This document shows, one piece after another, positions 1 to 5,115 of a stretch of 5,115 bases of DNA. This stretch comes from Ruminococcaceae bacterium UBA5579 (GTDB lineage Bacteria > Bacillota > Clostridia > Oscillospirales > Ruminococcaceae). Under the pieces are notes generated by a model. It was not told the origin of the DNA. It ran no database searches and saw only the letters and a program-made list of their open reading frames with translations. The stretch spans positions 5,105-10,219 of the forward strand of contig DILZ01000055.1 in the NCBI GenBank assembly GCA_002425305.1, given 5' to 3'. How positions within the stretch are numbered: position 1 is the stretch's first letter; each line of letters starts with the position of its first letter. The position numbers and the translations under genes are program-made.

Positions 1-22
1 TTGACGAGGATCATATGGACTA
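1..22 (-). repeat. Inverted repeat arm A (perfect match to 289-310)
   Basis: These 22 bases are the exact reverse complement of bases 289-310. The match stops sharply at base 23 on the inner side, and the outer side runs off the window. Read on the plus strand the arm encodes DEDHMD, the conserved MurC stretch, in the opposite direction to the murC gene it lies in. A chance match of this length within a few hundred bases is extremely unlikely. Confidence 0.95.
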
Positions 23-863
23 GGAGGTCTATCTCGCAAAGAGTTTCGTCGATATTCGTATCGACGTGTTCCAAATCAAATTTCCAATGAAAATCGGATA
101 TCTGCCGAATATTCTCGGGATGAAAATGGTTGAACTCCGTCTGACCATAGAGCTTTATTGTCGCTTTGGTATCGCTCTTTTTCAGCACCTCGCGGACGTT
201 TTTGTCATCGCCGCAAGCAATAATGATATCGGTGGTCAGACCGCAGAATTTCGCGAAGGAATTTCTGAGATTGTCCATCGTCTTGAAGTAGTCCATATGA
301 TCCTCGTCAATATTGAGAATAATGGAAATATTCGGGAAAAGGTGCAGGAACGTGTCCTTGAACTCGCAAGCCTCGCACACCATATACTCGCTCTTCCCCG
401 CTCTGCCGCTGCCGCCTATCGCTTTTAATTTGCCGCCGATGACTGCTGACAGATCAACATTATCCGCAAGCAGCATGTGTGTTATCATAGACGAAGTCGT
501 CGTCTTTCCGTGCGTGCCCGAAACGCATATCGCCTTTTCGTACCAGCTTGTCACCAGTCCCAAAAGCTCACTGCGCTCGACTACCTTTGCACTGCTTTGC
601 TTTGCGGCGATAAGCTCGGGATTGTCGCTCATTATTGCGGCAGTGTGCACTATAAGGTCGGCACCCTCGATATTTTCGGCAGCCTGACCCATATACACCT
701 TTATGCCCATCGCCCTTACGGCTTTGAGCGTTTCGGTCTCGTTGTTGTCCGAGCCGGTGAGATAGTATCCCTTGCTGTGCAGTATCTGTGCGAGCGGGTA
801 CATTCCGCTGCCGCCGATACCTATAAAATGTATATGCTTTTTACCGGTAAGAAAATCTTCCAA
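1..863 (-). CDS. murC: UDP-N-acetylmuramate--L-alanine ligase (MurC), 3'-truncated by window edge
   Basis: MurC is the cytoplasmic ATP-dependent ligase that joins L-alanine to UDP-MurNAc, the first step of the peptidoglycan stem peptide. The N-terminal nucleotide-binding motif HFIGIGGSGM is at residues 12-21, the Mur-ligase P-loop GTHGKTTT at 116-123 (near 518), and the central-domain stretch ILNIDEDHMDYF at about residues 182-193 (near 290-320). About 287 codons are present against a usual length of about 450, so most of the C-terminal domain is missing. I chose TTG at 863 as start: it gives a protein beginning MEDFLTGKK, and GAAAGGAAG lies 6 nt upstream; no ATG is available nearby in frame. 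The gene follows the Nudix gene after 46 nt on the same strand. The last seven codons (bases 23-1) fall in an inverted copy of bases 289-310, where the expected start of the C-terminal domain (a VPG.HN-type motif) is absent, so residues from about 281 on are suspect. Confidence 0.95.
   Translation of the reverse strand, partial: MEDFLTGKKHIHFIGIGGSGMYPLAQILHSKGYYLTGSDNNETETLKAVRAMGIKVYMGQAAENIEGADLIVHTAAIMSDNPELIAAKQSSAKVVERSELLGLVTSWYEKAICVSGTHGKTTTSSMITHMLLADNVDLSAVIGGKLKAIGGSGRAGKSEYMVCEACEFKDTFLHLFPNISIILNIDEDHMDYFKTMDNLRNSFAKFCGLTTDIIIACGDDKNVREVLKKSDTKATIKLYGQTEFNHFHPENIRQISDFHWKFDLEHVDTNIDETLCEIDLLVHMILV
289..310 (+). repeat. Inverted repeat arm B (original copy within murC)
   Basis: On the minus strand this arm encodes the DEDHMDY part of the conserved MurC motif ILNIDEDHMDYF in the correct frame, so it is the authentic copy. 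Its inverted duplicate occupies bases 1-22, leaving 266 bases between the two arms. Confidence 0.95.
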
Positions 864-869
864 TTCAAT

Positions 870-878
870 CTTCCTTTC
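870..878 (-). promoter_or_regulatory. Ribosome binding site of murC
   Basis: The minus strand reads GAAAGGAAG here, a good Shine-Dalgarno sequence, ending 6 nt before the TTG at 863-861. It decides the murC start, because the reading frame stays open upstream into the Nudix gene and no ATG or GTG fits the spacing. Confidence 0.75.
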
Positions 879-909
879 AGCTTTGTATATACTATGCCGC
901 AGCGGCGTG

Positions 910-1446
910 TCATATTCCGAGCTTCAGCTTTGCCTTCATGATGCCTATCTGCGTTTTGGCGTCTTCTATCTCGCCGTTCATTATCATTTCTATCGCCTTG
1001 TCCATAGGTATTTTCAGCACATCGAGAAATTCGTCGTCGTCGAGCTTCTGCTCGCCGCTTTTAAGCCCCGTTGCAAGGTAGATATGTATCACCTCGGAAC
1101 AGTATGCGGGGGTGGGGAGCAGGCATCCGAGATATTCGTAATGCTCTGCGGTGCAGCCTGTTTCTTCCTTCAGCTCACGCAGGCCGCAGTCGTAGTGGTT
1201 CTCGTCTTCGTTCAGTTTTCCGGCGGGGATCTCAAACAGCACCTTTGAATGAGGGTATCTGAACTGCCTTACAAACAGTACTTCGTTGTTATCTGTGAGT
1301 GCGACCACGCACACGCCGCCGCTGTGCTTTACCACATCACGAATGACCTCGGCACCGTTTTCCAGCTGCGCCGTATCCTTGTATACTTTGAAAATATGAG
1401 CGTTGTAAACATTATCACTCGATATCGTCTTCTCGTACAGATGCAT
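910..1446 (-). CDS. nudF: NudF-type ADP-ribose pyrophosphatase (Nudix hydrolase)
   Basis: This 178-residue protein is a Nudix hydrolase predicted to split ADP-ribose (and related nucleoside diphosphate sugars) into AMP and ribose 5-phosphate in the cytoplasm, a clean-up role. The Nudix box GX5EX7REUXEEXGU is complete at residues 76-98, from G76 through E82 to RELKEETGC. Just before it are QFRYP (61-65) and EIPAGK (72-77), both typical of the ADP-ribose pyrophosphatase subgroup. P113, in LLPTPAYCSE, lies 15 residues after the box, where this subgroup carries its diagnostic proline. The C-terminal LDDDEFLDV and IEDAKTQ segments resemble Bacillus NudF, as does the length. I prefer ATG at 1446 because AAAGGAAAG and GAGGA lie directly upstream. 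A GTG at 1473 would add nine residues but has no clear ribosome site. The start overlaps the end of the YfhO gene by 32 nt, which suggests translational coupling. Exact substrate is inferred from the family. Confidence 0.92.
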   Translation of the reverse strand: MHLYEKTISSDNVYNAHIFKVYKDTAQLENGAEVIRDVVKHSGGVCVVALTDNNEVLFVRQFRYPHSKVLFEIPAGKLNEDENHYDCGLRELKEETGCTAEHYEYLGCLLPTPAYCSEVIHIYLATGLKSGEQKLDDDEFLDVLKIPMDKAIEMIMNGEIEDAKTQIGIMKAKLKLGI

Positions 1447-3952
1447 TATCCTCGTCTTTCCTTTCTTCGACACTTAAAGCAAGATCCGCAGAATCTACGG
1501 TGTTGTTTATATAGTAATTGTGTATCCTTATGCCGTCCCTGCGCTCAAGGTCGTTAAGGTGACGGTTGGCGTCCGGAGCGTACTTGAATACCTTTTTAAG
1601 CATGATGTAGTACAGCAGGAGAATTACCGCCGTTGCAGCGGTAAGTATAAGTCCGTATTTGAGACCCGGCGTTACATAGCTGAATACTATCTCGCACTCT
1701 CCGCTCGGAACTCTTATGCCCATAACGCCGTTGTTTACAACTTCTATCTCGGCAGGCTCGACGTTTATCGTCGCAGACCAGCCGCTTTCGTAAGGCACGG
1801 TGAATACCACAAATCTGTCTGCGGTAAAGCTCGACTTTGCGATAAACCCGTTCGCTACTGCCTCAAAGCTGTCTACGCAAGCCTTGGACAGCTCTTTGCA
1901 GTCATCGGTAAATGTCTTTGAAAATGCCTTGTCGCCTGCGTTCACCGTCTTATCGTCCGAGCCGTCAAGCAGGATATCCGAATATTTTTCTATCTGCTCA
2001 TCGGAAAGGAACACCGCTCTTACCAGCAGGTTGCCCTTGACATTATCGGAAACACTGTTGAACGCCAAGTCATCCACATAATAATTGTAGGAATATCCCA
2101 TCGGTATGAACGCATTGTTTTTATAAATAGTAAAGCCGTTCTGCTCGCCGTAATATTCAAAGGATGACATCTGTTCAAGCGTTTCGATCGTATCTCTGTA
2201 ATCCTTTTTATATGTCTGAACGATAAAGTATTTTACGCTGTTAAGCGAACGCATAGCGTAGTATTTTCCGTCGGGATCGGTGTTCACCGAACGGTTGAAG
2301 CCCATGCCTTTATAGTAGGAGAACGATGAGCCGGGCAGTATGCTGTGGAAGCTCCTGAAACCGTATTCGTCCCAGAATACATTGGCGTTGTTCGAGACAC
2401 CGTAGGATTCTACACGGTAAAATGTCTCGCCGTCATCTTCAAGGTCGAATTTAGCATCGACTATCGAATTGTAATCGCCGACTTTAGGACCTATAACTCT
2501 TCCGTAAATGATAGTGTAATACGAAAATCCGAGACATGCGACCACCGTAAACACGGTCGCTTTTTTTAAGAATTTTGCGGTTTTCTGTTTGTTTTTATTG
2601 TGAACAAGCAGGAAACATACCAGAATTGCAATAACGGCAAAGGCGATAGACATCCAGAACGGCAATCTGTTATTCGGCAGTGCAAAAAATTCCGTTACGC
2701 TTGTAGTGACACTGCTGCTTGTAACAGGATCGGTTATCGTCTTTTTGACCTGAGAGGGAAGTATGCCGACCATAGAGATGATACCGACGCCGACCGCACA
2801 CCATTTCAGACCGTAGCGCATATCTATATCCTTGCTTTCAAGTGCGACCGAGGTCATCATGCAGGCAACGAGTATCGGCATATAGAACCAGCGTGTATAG
2901 TAGCTGTTATTGAACATTACAAATGTCGAGTTGAGCACGGGTATCAGCGCAAATAAAAGCATGATAGGCATAAGCAGCTTTGCCCAGTGCTTTTTCTTGT
3001 ATTTCATAAAGCTGAACACGCCCGACATGGAAAACAGCGGCAGGTAAGCGGCAACGCTCGACCATTTTGCCGAGGAGTCGGGGAAGAAGTTCTGCCTTGC
3101 GGGTATATCACAGGGGAAGAAAAGGCTCTGGAAAATAATGCCGTATCTCTGCGACGGATTATGAAATACCATATTCCAGCCGAGCATCGGATTTATCGAT
3201 CTCGGCGTATCGAGACAGGAGAGTATAGCAGGGATAAACATCACGCCGGACAGCGCAACGCCCGCTACCGATTCAAACGCAAGTACGAAAAATGTCTTTT
3301 TGTCTATACGGAATTTTTTGTCCGTCAGTCTGCAAAGGAAATAAACGACCAAGAACACACATTCTCCGATGAAGAAGAAGTAGTTTACAAAAGCGTTTAT
3401 CGCCACAGTCAGGGCAAAGAACACTCTTCGCTTATTTATGACCGTTTCTTCGAGCGCTATCAGCATAACGGGGAAGAACACCATCGCTTCGTGGAAATGA
3501 TTGAAGAATACATTGTACAAAGAGAAGCTCGAAAAAGCGTAAAGCAGTCCGCCGATAAGTGCAGACTGCGGCTTTTTGACAAAACGTCTGATATATGCGA
3601 ATGCGAACATGCTGCAGCAGGCAAATTTCAGCACCAGCAGCGGAGCCATGAAATACTTTGACCAGGTCGCGGGGAAAGGCATAGTGAGCCAGAAGAACGG
3701 GCTGCCTAATGTATAGAAAGAATATGAGCCGATGAAATTCGTGCCCATATCCGTGTGCCAGTCCCACATGAACGAACCGCTTTTGATAGTCTCGTTGCAG
3801 TTCTGATAAAACGGTATCTGCTGTGCATTATAGTCGCCGTAATAGATGAAGTATCCGCCGTCGATGCAGACAAACGGGAGAAAAAGTATCACGCCCATTA
3901 CGACTGCAAGCAGGAACGCTTTTTTATAGTAGTTTATTTCCGATCTGTACAT
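1415..3952 (-). CDS. yfhO: YfhO-family multi-pass membrane protein (predicted GT-C-type glycosyltransferase)
   Basis: This 845-residue integral membrane protein belongs to the YfhO family. Family members have a GT-C-like fold and are linked in Bacillus and Listeria to glycosylation of teichoic acids from a lipid-linked sugar outside the membrane; the substrate here is unknown. A first membrane segment (about residues 11-30) is followed by GDYNAQQIPFY (39-49), whose D40 sits where GT-C enzymes carry a catalytic or metal-binding acid. Around a dozen further hydrophobic segments run to about residue 485. A large extracytoplasmic domain (about 490-760) follows, with the family signatures LNSVKYFIV (570-578) and PYESGWSA. 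A last membrane helix lies at about 766-784, then a charged tail of about 60 residues ending REDDIE. ATG at 3952 is the only sensible start; AAAGGA lies upstream, but with a long 13-nt A-rich spacer. It follows argS by 40 nt and overlaps the Nudix gene by 32 nt (59 nt if that gene starts at GTG). Confidence 0.9.
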   Translation of the reverse strand: MYRSEINYYKKAFLLAVVMGVILFLPFVCIDGGYFIYYGDYNAQQIPFYQNCNETIKSGSFMWDWHTDMGTNFIGSYSFYTLGSPFFWLTMPFPATWSKYFMAPLLVLKFACCSMFAFAYIRRFVKKPQSALIGGLLYAFSSFSLYNVFFNHFHEAMVFFPVMLIALEETVINKRRVFFALTVAINAFVNYFFFIGECVFLVVYFLCRLTDKKFRIDKKTFFVLAFESVAGVALSGVMFIPAILSCLDTPRSINPMLGWNMVFHNPSQRYGIIFQSLFFPCDIPARQNFFPDSSAKWSSVAAYLPLFSMSGVFSFMKYKKKHWAKLLMPIMLLFALIPVLNSTFVMFNNSYYTRWFYMPILVACMMTSVALESKDIDMRYGLKWCAVGVGIISMVGILPSQVKKTITDPVTSSSVTTSVTEFFALPNNRLPFWMSIAFAVIAILVCFLLVHNKNKQKTAKFLKKATVFTVVACLGFSYYTIIYGRVIGPKVGDYNSIVDAKFDLEDDGETFYRVESYGVSNNANVFWDEYGFRSFHSILPGSSFSYYKGMGFNRSVNTDPDGKYYAMRSLNSVKYFIVQTYKKDYRDTIETLEQMSSFEYYGEQNGFTIYKNNAFIPMGYSYNYYVDDLAFNSVSDNVKGNLLVRAVFLSDEQIEKYSDILLDGSDDKTVNAGDKAFSKTFTDDCKELSKACVDSFEAVANGFIAKSSFTADRFVVFTVPYESGWSATINVEPAEIEVVNNGVMGIRVPSGECEIVFSYVTPGLKYGLILTAATAVILLLYYIMLKKVFKYAPDANRHLNDLERRDGIRIHNYYINNTVDSADLALSVEERKDEDNASVREDDIE
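1447..1464 (-). promoter_or_regulatory. Ribosome binding site region of the Nudix gene
   Basis: The minus strand carries a purine-rich stretch, AAAGGAAAG followed by ACGAGGATA, immediately before the ATG at 1446. Either AAGGAAA or GAGGA could pair with 16S rRNA. This favours the ATG at 1446 over the GTG at 1473. The site lies inside the coding sequence of the upstream YfhO gene. Confidence 0.6.
2538..2567 (+). terminator. Terminator-like hairpin antisense to yfhO (weak candidate)
   Basis: On the plus strand GCGACC (2538-2543) pairs with GGTCGC (2555-2560), and seven T residues follow directly (2561-2567). An alternative fold gives eight pairs with a three-base bulge, using ACCGT and ACGGT around an AAAC loop. 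The shape is that of an intrinsic terminator, but it points against the genes and lies in codons for a membrane segment (LKKATVFTVVA). It could be chance or could stop antisense transcription. Confidence 0.25.
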
Positions 3953-3992
3953 TTGTTTTTTTGGATCCTTTCGGCTTTGAGATGTCTGTTAT

Positions 3993-5115
3993 TTACATTT
4001 TTTCGGGAGCGTCGACTTTAAGAAGATCGAGAATATTCTTTATAACGATGCCCGTTGCGGTGCAAAGCGAAAGCCTCGACTGAGCGATGTTTTCGCTCTC
4101 GCCCTTTATCTTGCAGTTGTCATAGAATTTATGGAAACACTGTGCAAGCTCATGGACATATCTTGTGAGCCTTGCGGGATTGTATTCCTTTGCGGCTTCG
4201 TTTATCGTATCGGGGAGTGCCGCTATCTGTCTTATAAGTGCGAGCTCGGCGGGATGCGTGAAGCAAAGCTCGTTTTCGTCTATATCCGAGAATGTTACGC
4301 CCTCATCGGCAAGTCTTCTTAGCATACTGCATATCCTTGCGTGAGCGTACTGGACATAGAAAACGGGATTTTTGGAGCTTTCTTCTATCGCAAGCTCAAG
4401 GTCAAATTCAAGATGTGTGTTCGGATCTCTTAAATTGAAGAAAAATCTTGCCGCATCTATCGGCACTTCTTCGAGCAATGTCGAAAGAGTGATAGCCTTG
4501 CCCGAACGCTTGGACAGCTTTACCGTCTCGCCGTTTCTCACGAGCATTACCATCTGCATTATCACGGCGTCGAATTTGGTCTCATCTATGCCGAGCGCTA
4601 TGAGTGCCGCCTTCATTCTCGGGATATAGCCGTGGTGATCCGCACCGAGAATATCTATCGCTTTGTCAAAGCCTCTTGTCACGAGCTTGTTGTAATGATA
4701 TGCTATATCGGGAACAAAATAGGTCGGTATTCCGTTCGCACGGACAAGCACCCTGTCCTGATCGTCGCCGAATTCGCTCGCCTTGAACCAGACAGCGCCG
4801 TCTTTTTCGTAGGTGTGACCCTTTTCGGTCAGCAGCTTTACGACATCCGCAACCGCTCCGCTTTCGTGCAGAGAGCTTTCCTTGAACCAGGTATCGTATA
4901 CGATACGGTATTTTTTCAGGTCCCTTTCAAGTCCCTCTATGTTGAGCGGCAGAGCATATCCGACCAGTGCGGACTTGCGCTCTTCTTCGTCCTTTGAAGC
5001 GAGGGCGCCGCCGTTTATTTTAAAATAATTGTACGCATGTTCGATTATATCGACGCCCTTGTATACATCTTCGGGCATCGGAAAACGTTCTTCGTCCTCA
5101 AATATCCTGCGGCAG
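3993..5115 (-). CDS. argS: Arginyl-tRNA synthetase, 5'-truncated by window edge
   Basis: ArgS charges tRNA-Arg with arginine in the cytoplasm using ATP. The window holds the last 373 residues of a protein usually about 560-590 long. The reading frame is open to the right edge; the ATG at 5078 is internal, since residues upstream of it (CRRIFEDEERFP) are in frame and uninterrupted. The missing part holds the N-terminal domain and the HIGH motif. Visible marks, in order, are the RIVYDTWF segment (near 4900), FGDDQDRVLVR and PTYFVPDIAYH (near 4700-4770), GADHHGYIPRMKAAL (near 4610-4645), and the class I signature loop as KLSKRSGK (4520-4497), a common variant of KMSKS. The C-terminal DALR-type anticodon-binding domain follows, with YVQYAHAR and the typical ending LDLLKVDAPEKM. 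Nothing suggests it is broken. It is the first gene seen in the cluster and is followed by the YfhO gene after 40 nt without a terminator. Confidence 0.96.
   Translation of the reverse strand, partial: CRRIFEDEERFPMPEDVYKGVDIIEHAYNYFKINGGALASKDEEERKSALVGYALPLNIEGLERDLKKYRIVYDTWFKESSLHESGAVADVVKLLTEKGHTYEKDGAVWFKASEFGDDQDRVLVRANGIPTYFVPDIAYHYNKLVTRGFDKAIDILGADHHGYIPRMKAALIALGIDETKFDAVIMQMVMLVRNGETVKLSKRSGKAITLSTLLEEVPIDAARFFFNLRDPNTHLEFDLELAIEESSKNPVFYVQYAHARICSMLRRLADEGVTFSDIDENELCFTHPAELALIRQIAALPDTINEAAKEYNPARLTRYVHELAQCFHKFYDNCKIKGESENIAQSRLSLCTATGIVIKNILDLLKVDAPEKM
4891..4906. repeat. 16-bp perfect palindrome inside argS
   Basis: GTATCGTATACGATAC is its own reverse complement. On the plus strand ACC (4886-4888) and GGT (4907-4909) can extend the stem past a two-base bulge, and six T residues follow at 4911-4916, so it resembles a weak antisense terminator. 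It encodes part of the conserved RIVYDTWF segment of ArgS, so coding constraint may explain it. Confidence 0.35.

Noticed and set aside
1..310. Invertible DNA switch or transposon ends formed by the 22-bp inverted repeat
   Set aside because: One arm is a conserved coding motif of murC, the segment between holds only murC codons, and no recombinase, transposase or promoter is visible. An essential gene is an unlikely site for phase variation.
66..428. Plus-strand open frame of 120 residues opposite murC
   Set aside because: It lies antisense to recognisable MurC motifs and resembles no family I know. Its VHMILVN stretch is shared with the false murC end only because of the inverted duplication.
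896..906. Small palindrome GCCGCAGCGGC between the Nudix gene and murC as a terminator
   Set aside because: The stem is only four to five pairs with no loop to spare and no T-run follows on the minus strand, so it does not support a transcription stop before murC.
1446..1473. GTG at 1473 as the start of the Nudix gene
   Set aside because: It lacks a good Shine-Dalgarno, would lengthen the overlap with yfhO to 59 nt, and the extra residues (MSKKGKTRI) merely translate the ribosome-site region of the better ATG at 1446.
1624..1644. 7-bp inverted repeat TTACCGC/GCGGTAA in yfhO
   Set aside because: It lies in codons of the last membrane helix (LTAATAV), has no T-run on either strand, and repeats of this size occur by chance.
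2987..3661. A 224-residue open frame on the plus strand opposite yfhO
   Set aside because: Its composition is a low-quality shadow rich in His, Arg and Glu, without recognisable motifs. The opposite strand encodes a clear YfhO-family protein across the whole stretch.

Overview
The window is a chromosomal fragment of a low-to-moderate GC bacterium. The protein styles (clostridial-type MurC, a large YfhO-family membrane protein, NudF-type Nudix hydrolase, ArgS) suggest a Firmicute of the class Clostridia, possibly a Ruminococcus/Oscillospiraceae-like gut organism. That placement is inferred from resemblance only; no search was run.

All four genes lie on the minus strand and are tightly packed, so transcription runs from high to low coordinates: argS (arginyl-tRNA synthetase, 5' end outside the window, 5115-3993), a 40-nt gap, a YfhO-family multi-pass membrane protein (3952-1415), a 32-nt overlap, a NudF-type ADP-ribose pyrophosphatase (1446-910), a 46-nt gap, and murC (UDP-N-acetylmuramate--L-alanine ligase, from 863 past the left edge). 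No convincing terminator separates them on the coding strand and no gene-free stretch exceeds about 50 bases, so they could be one transcript. Two of the four act on the cell envelope: murC adds the first amino acid of the peptidoglycan stem, and YfhO proteins are predicted GT-C-type enzymes linked to glycosylation of envelope polymers. The other two are housekeeping enzymes for translation and nucleotide-sugar clean-up.

The one clear anomaly is at the left edge. Bases 1-22 are an exact inverted copy of bases 289-310, which encode the conserved DEDHMDY stretch of murC. MurC homology appears to fail exactly where this copy begins. This looks like a fold-back chimera or a contig-end assembly artefact rather than biology. 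Two hairpins followed by T-runs on the plus strand, inside yfhO and argS, are recorded as weak antisense terminator candidates. I found no RNA genes, mobile elements, CRISPR arrays or new defence-type system; otherwise this is an ordinary housekeeping region.
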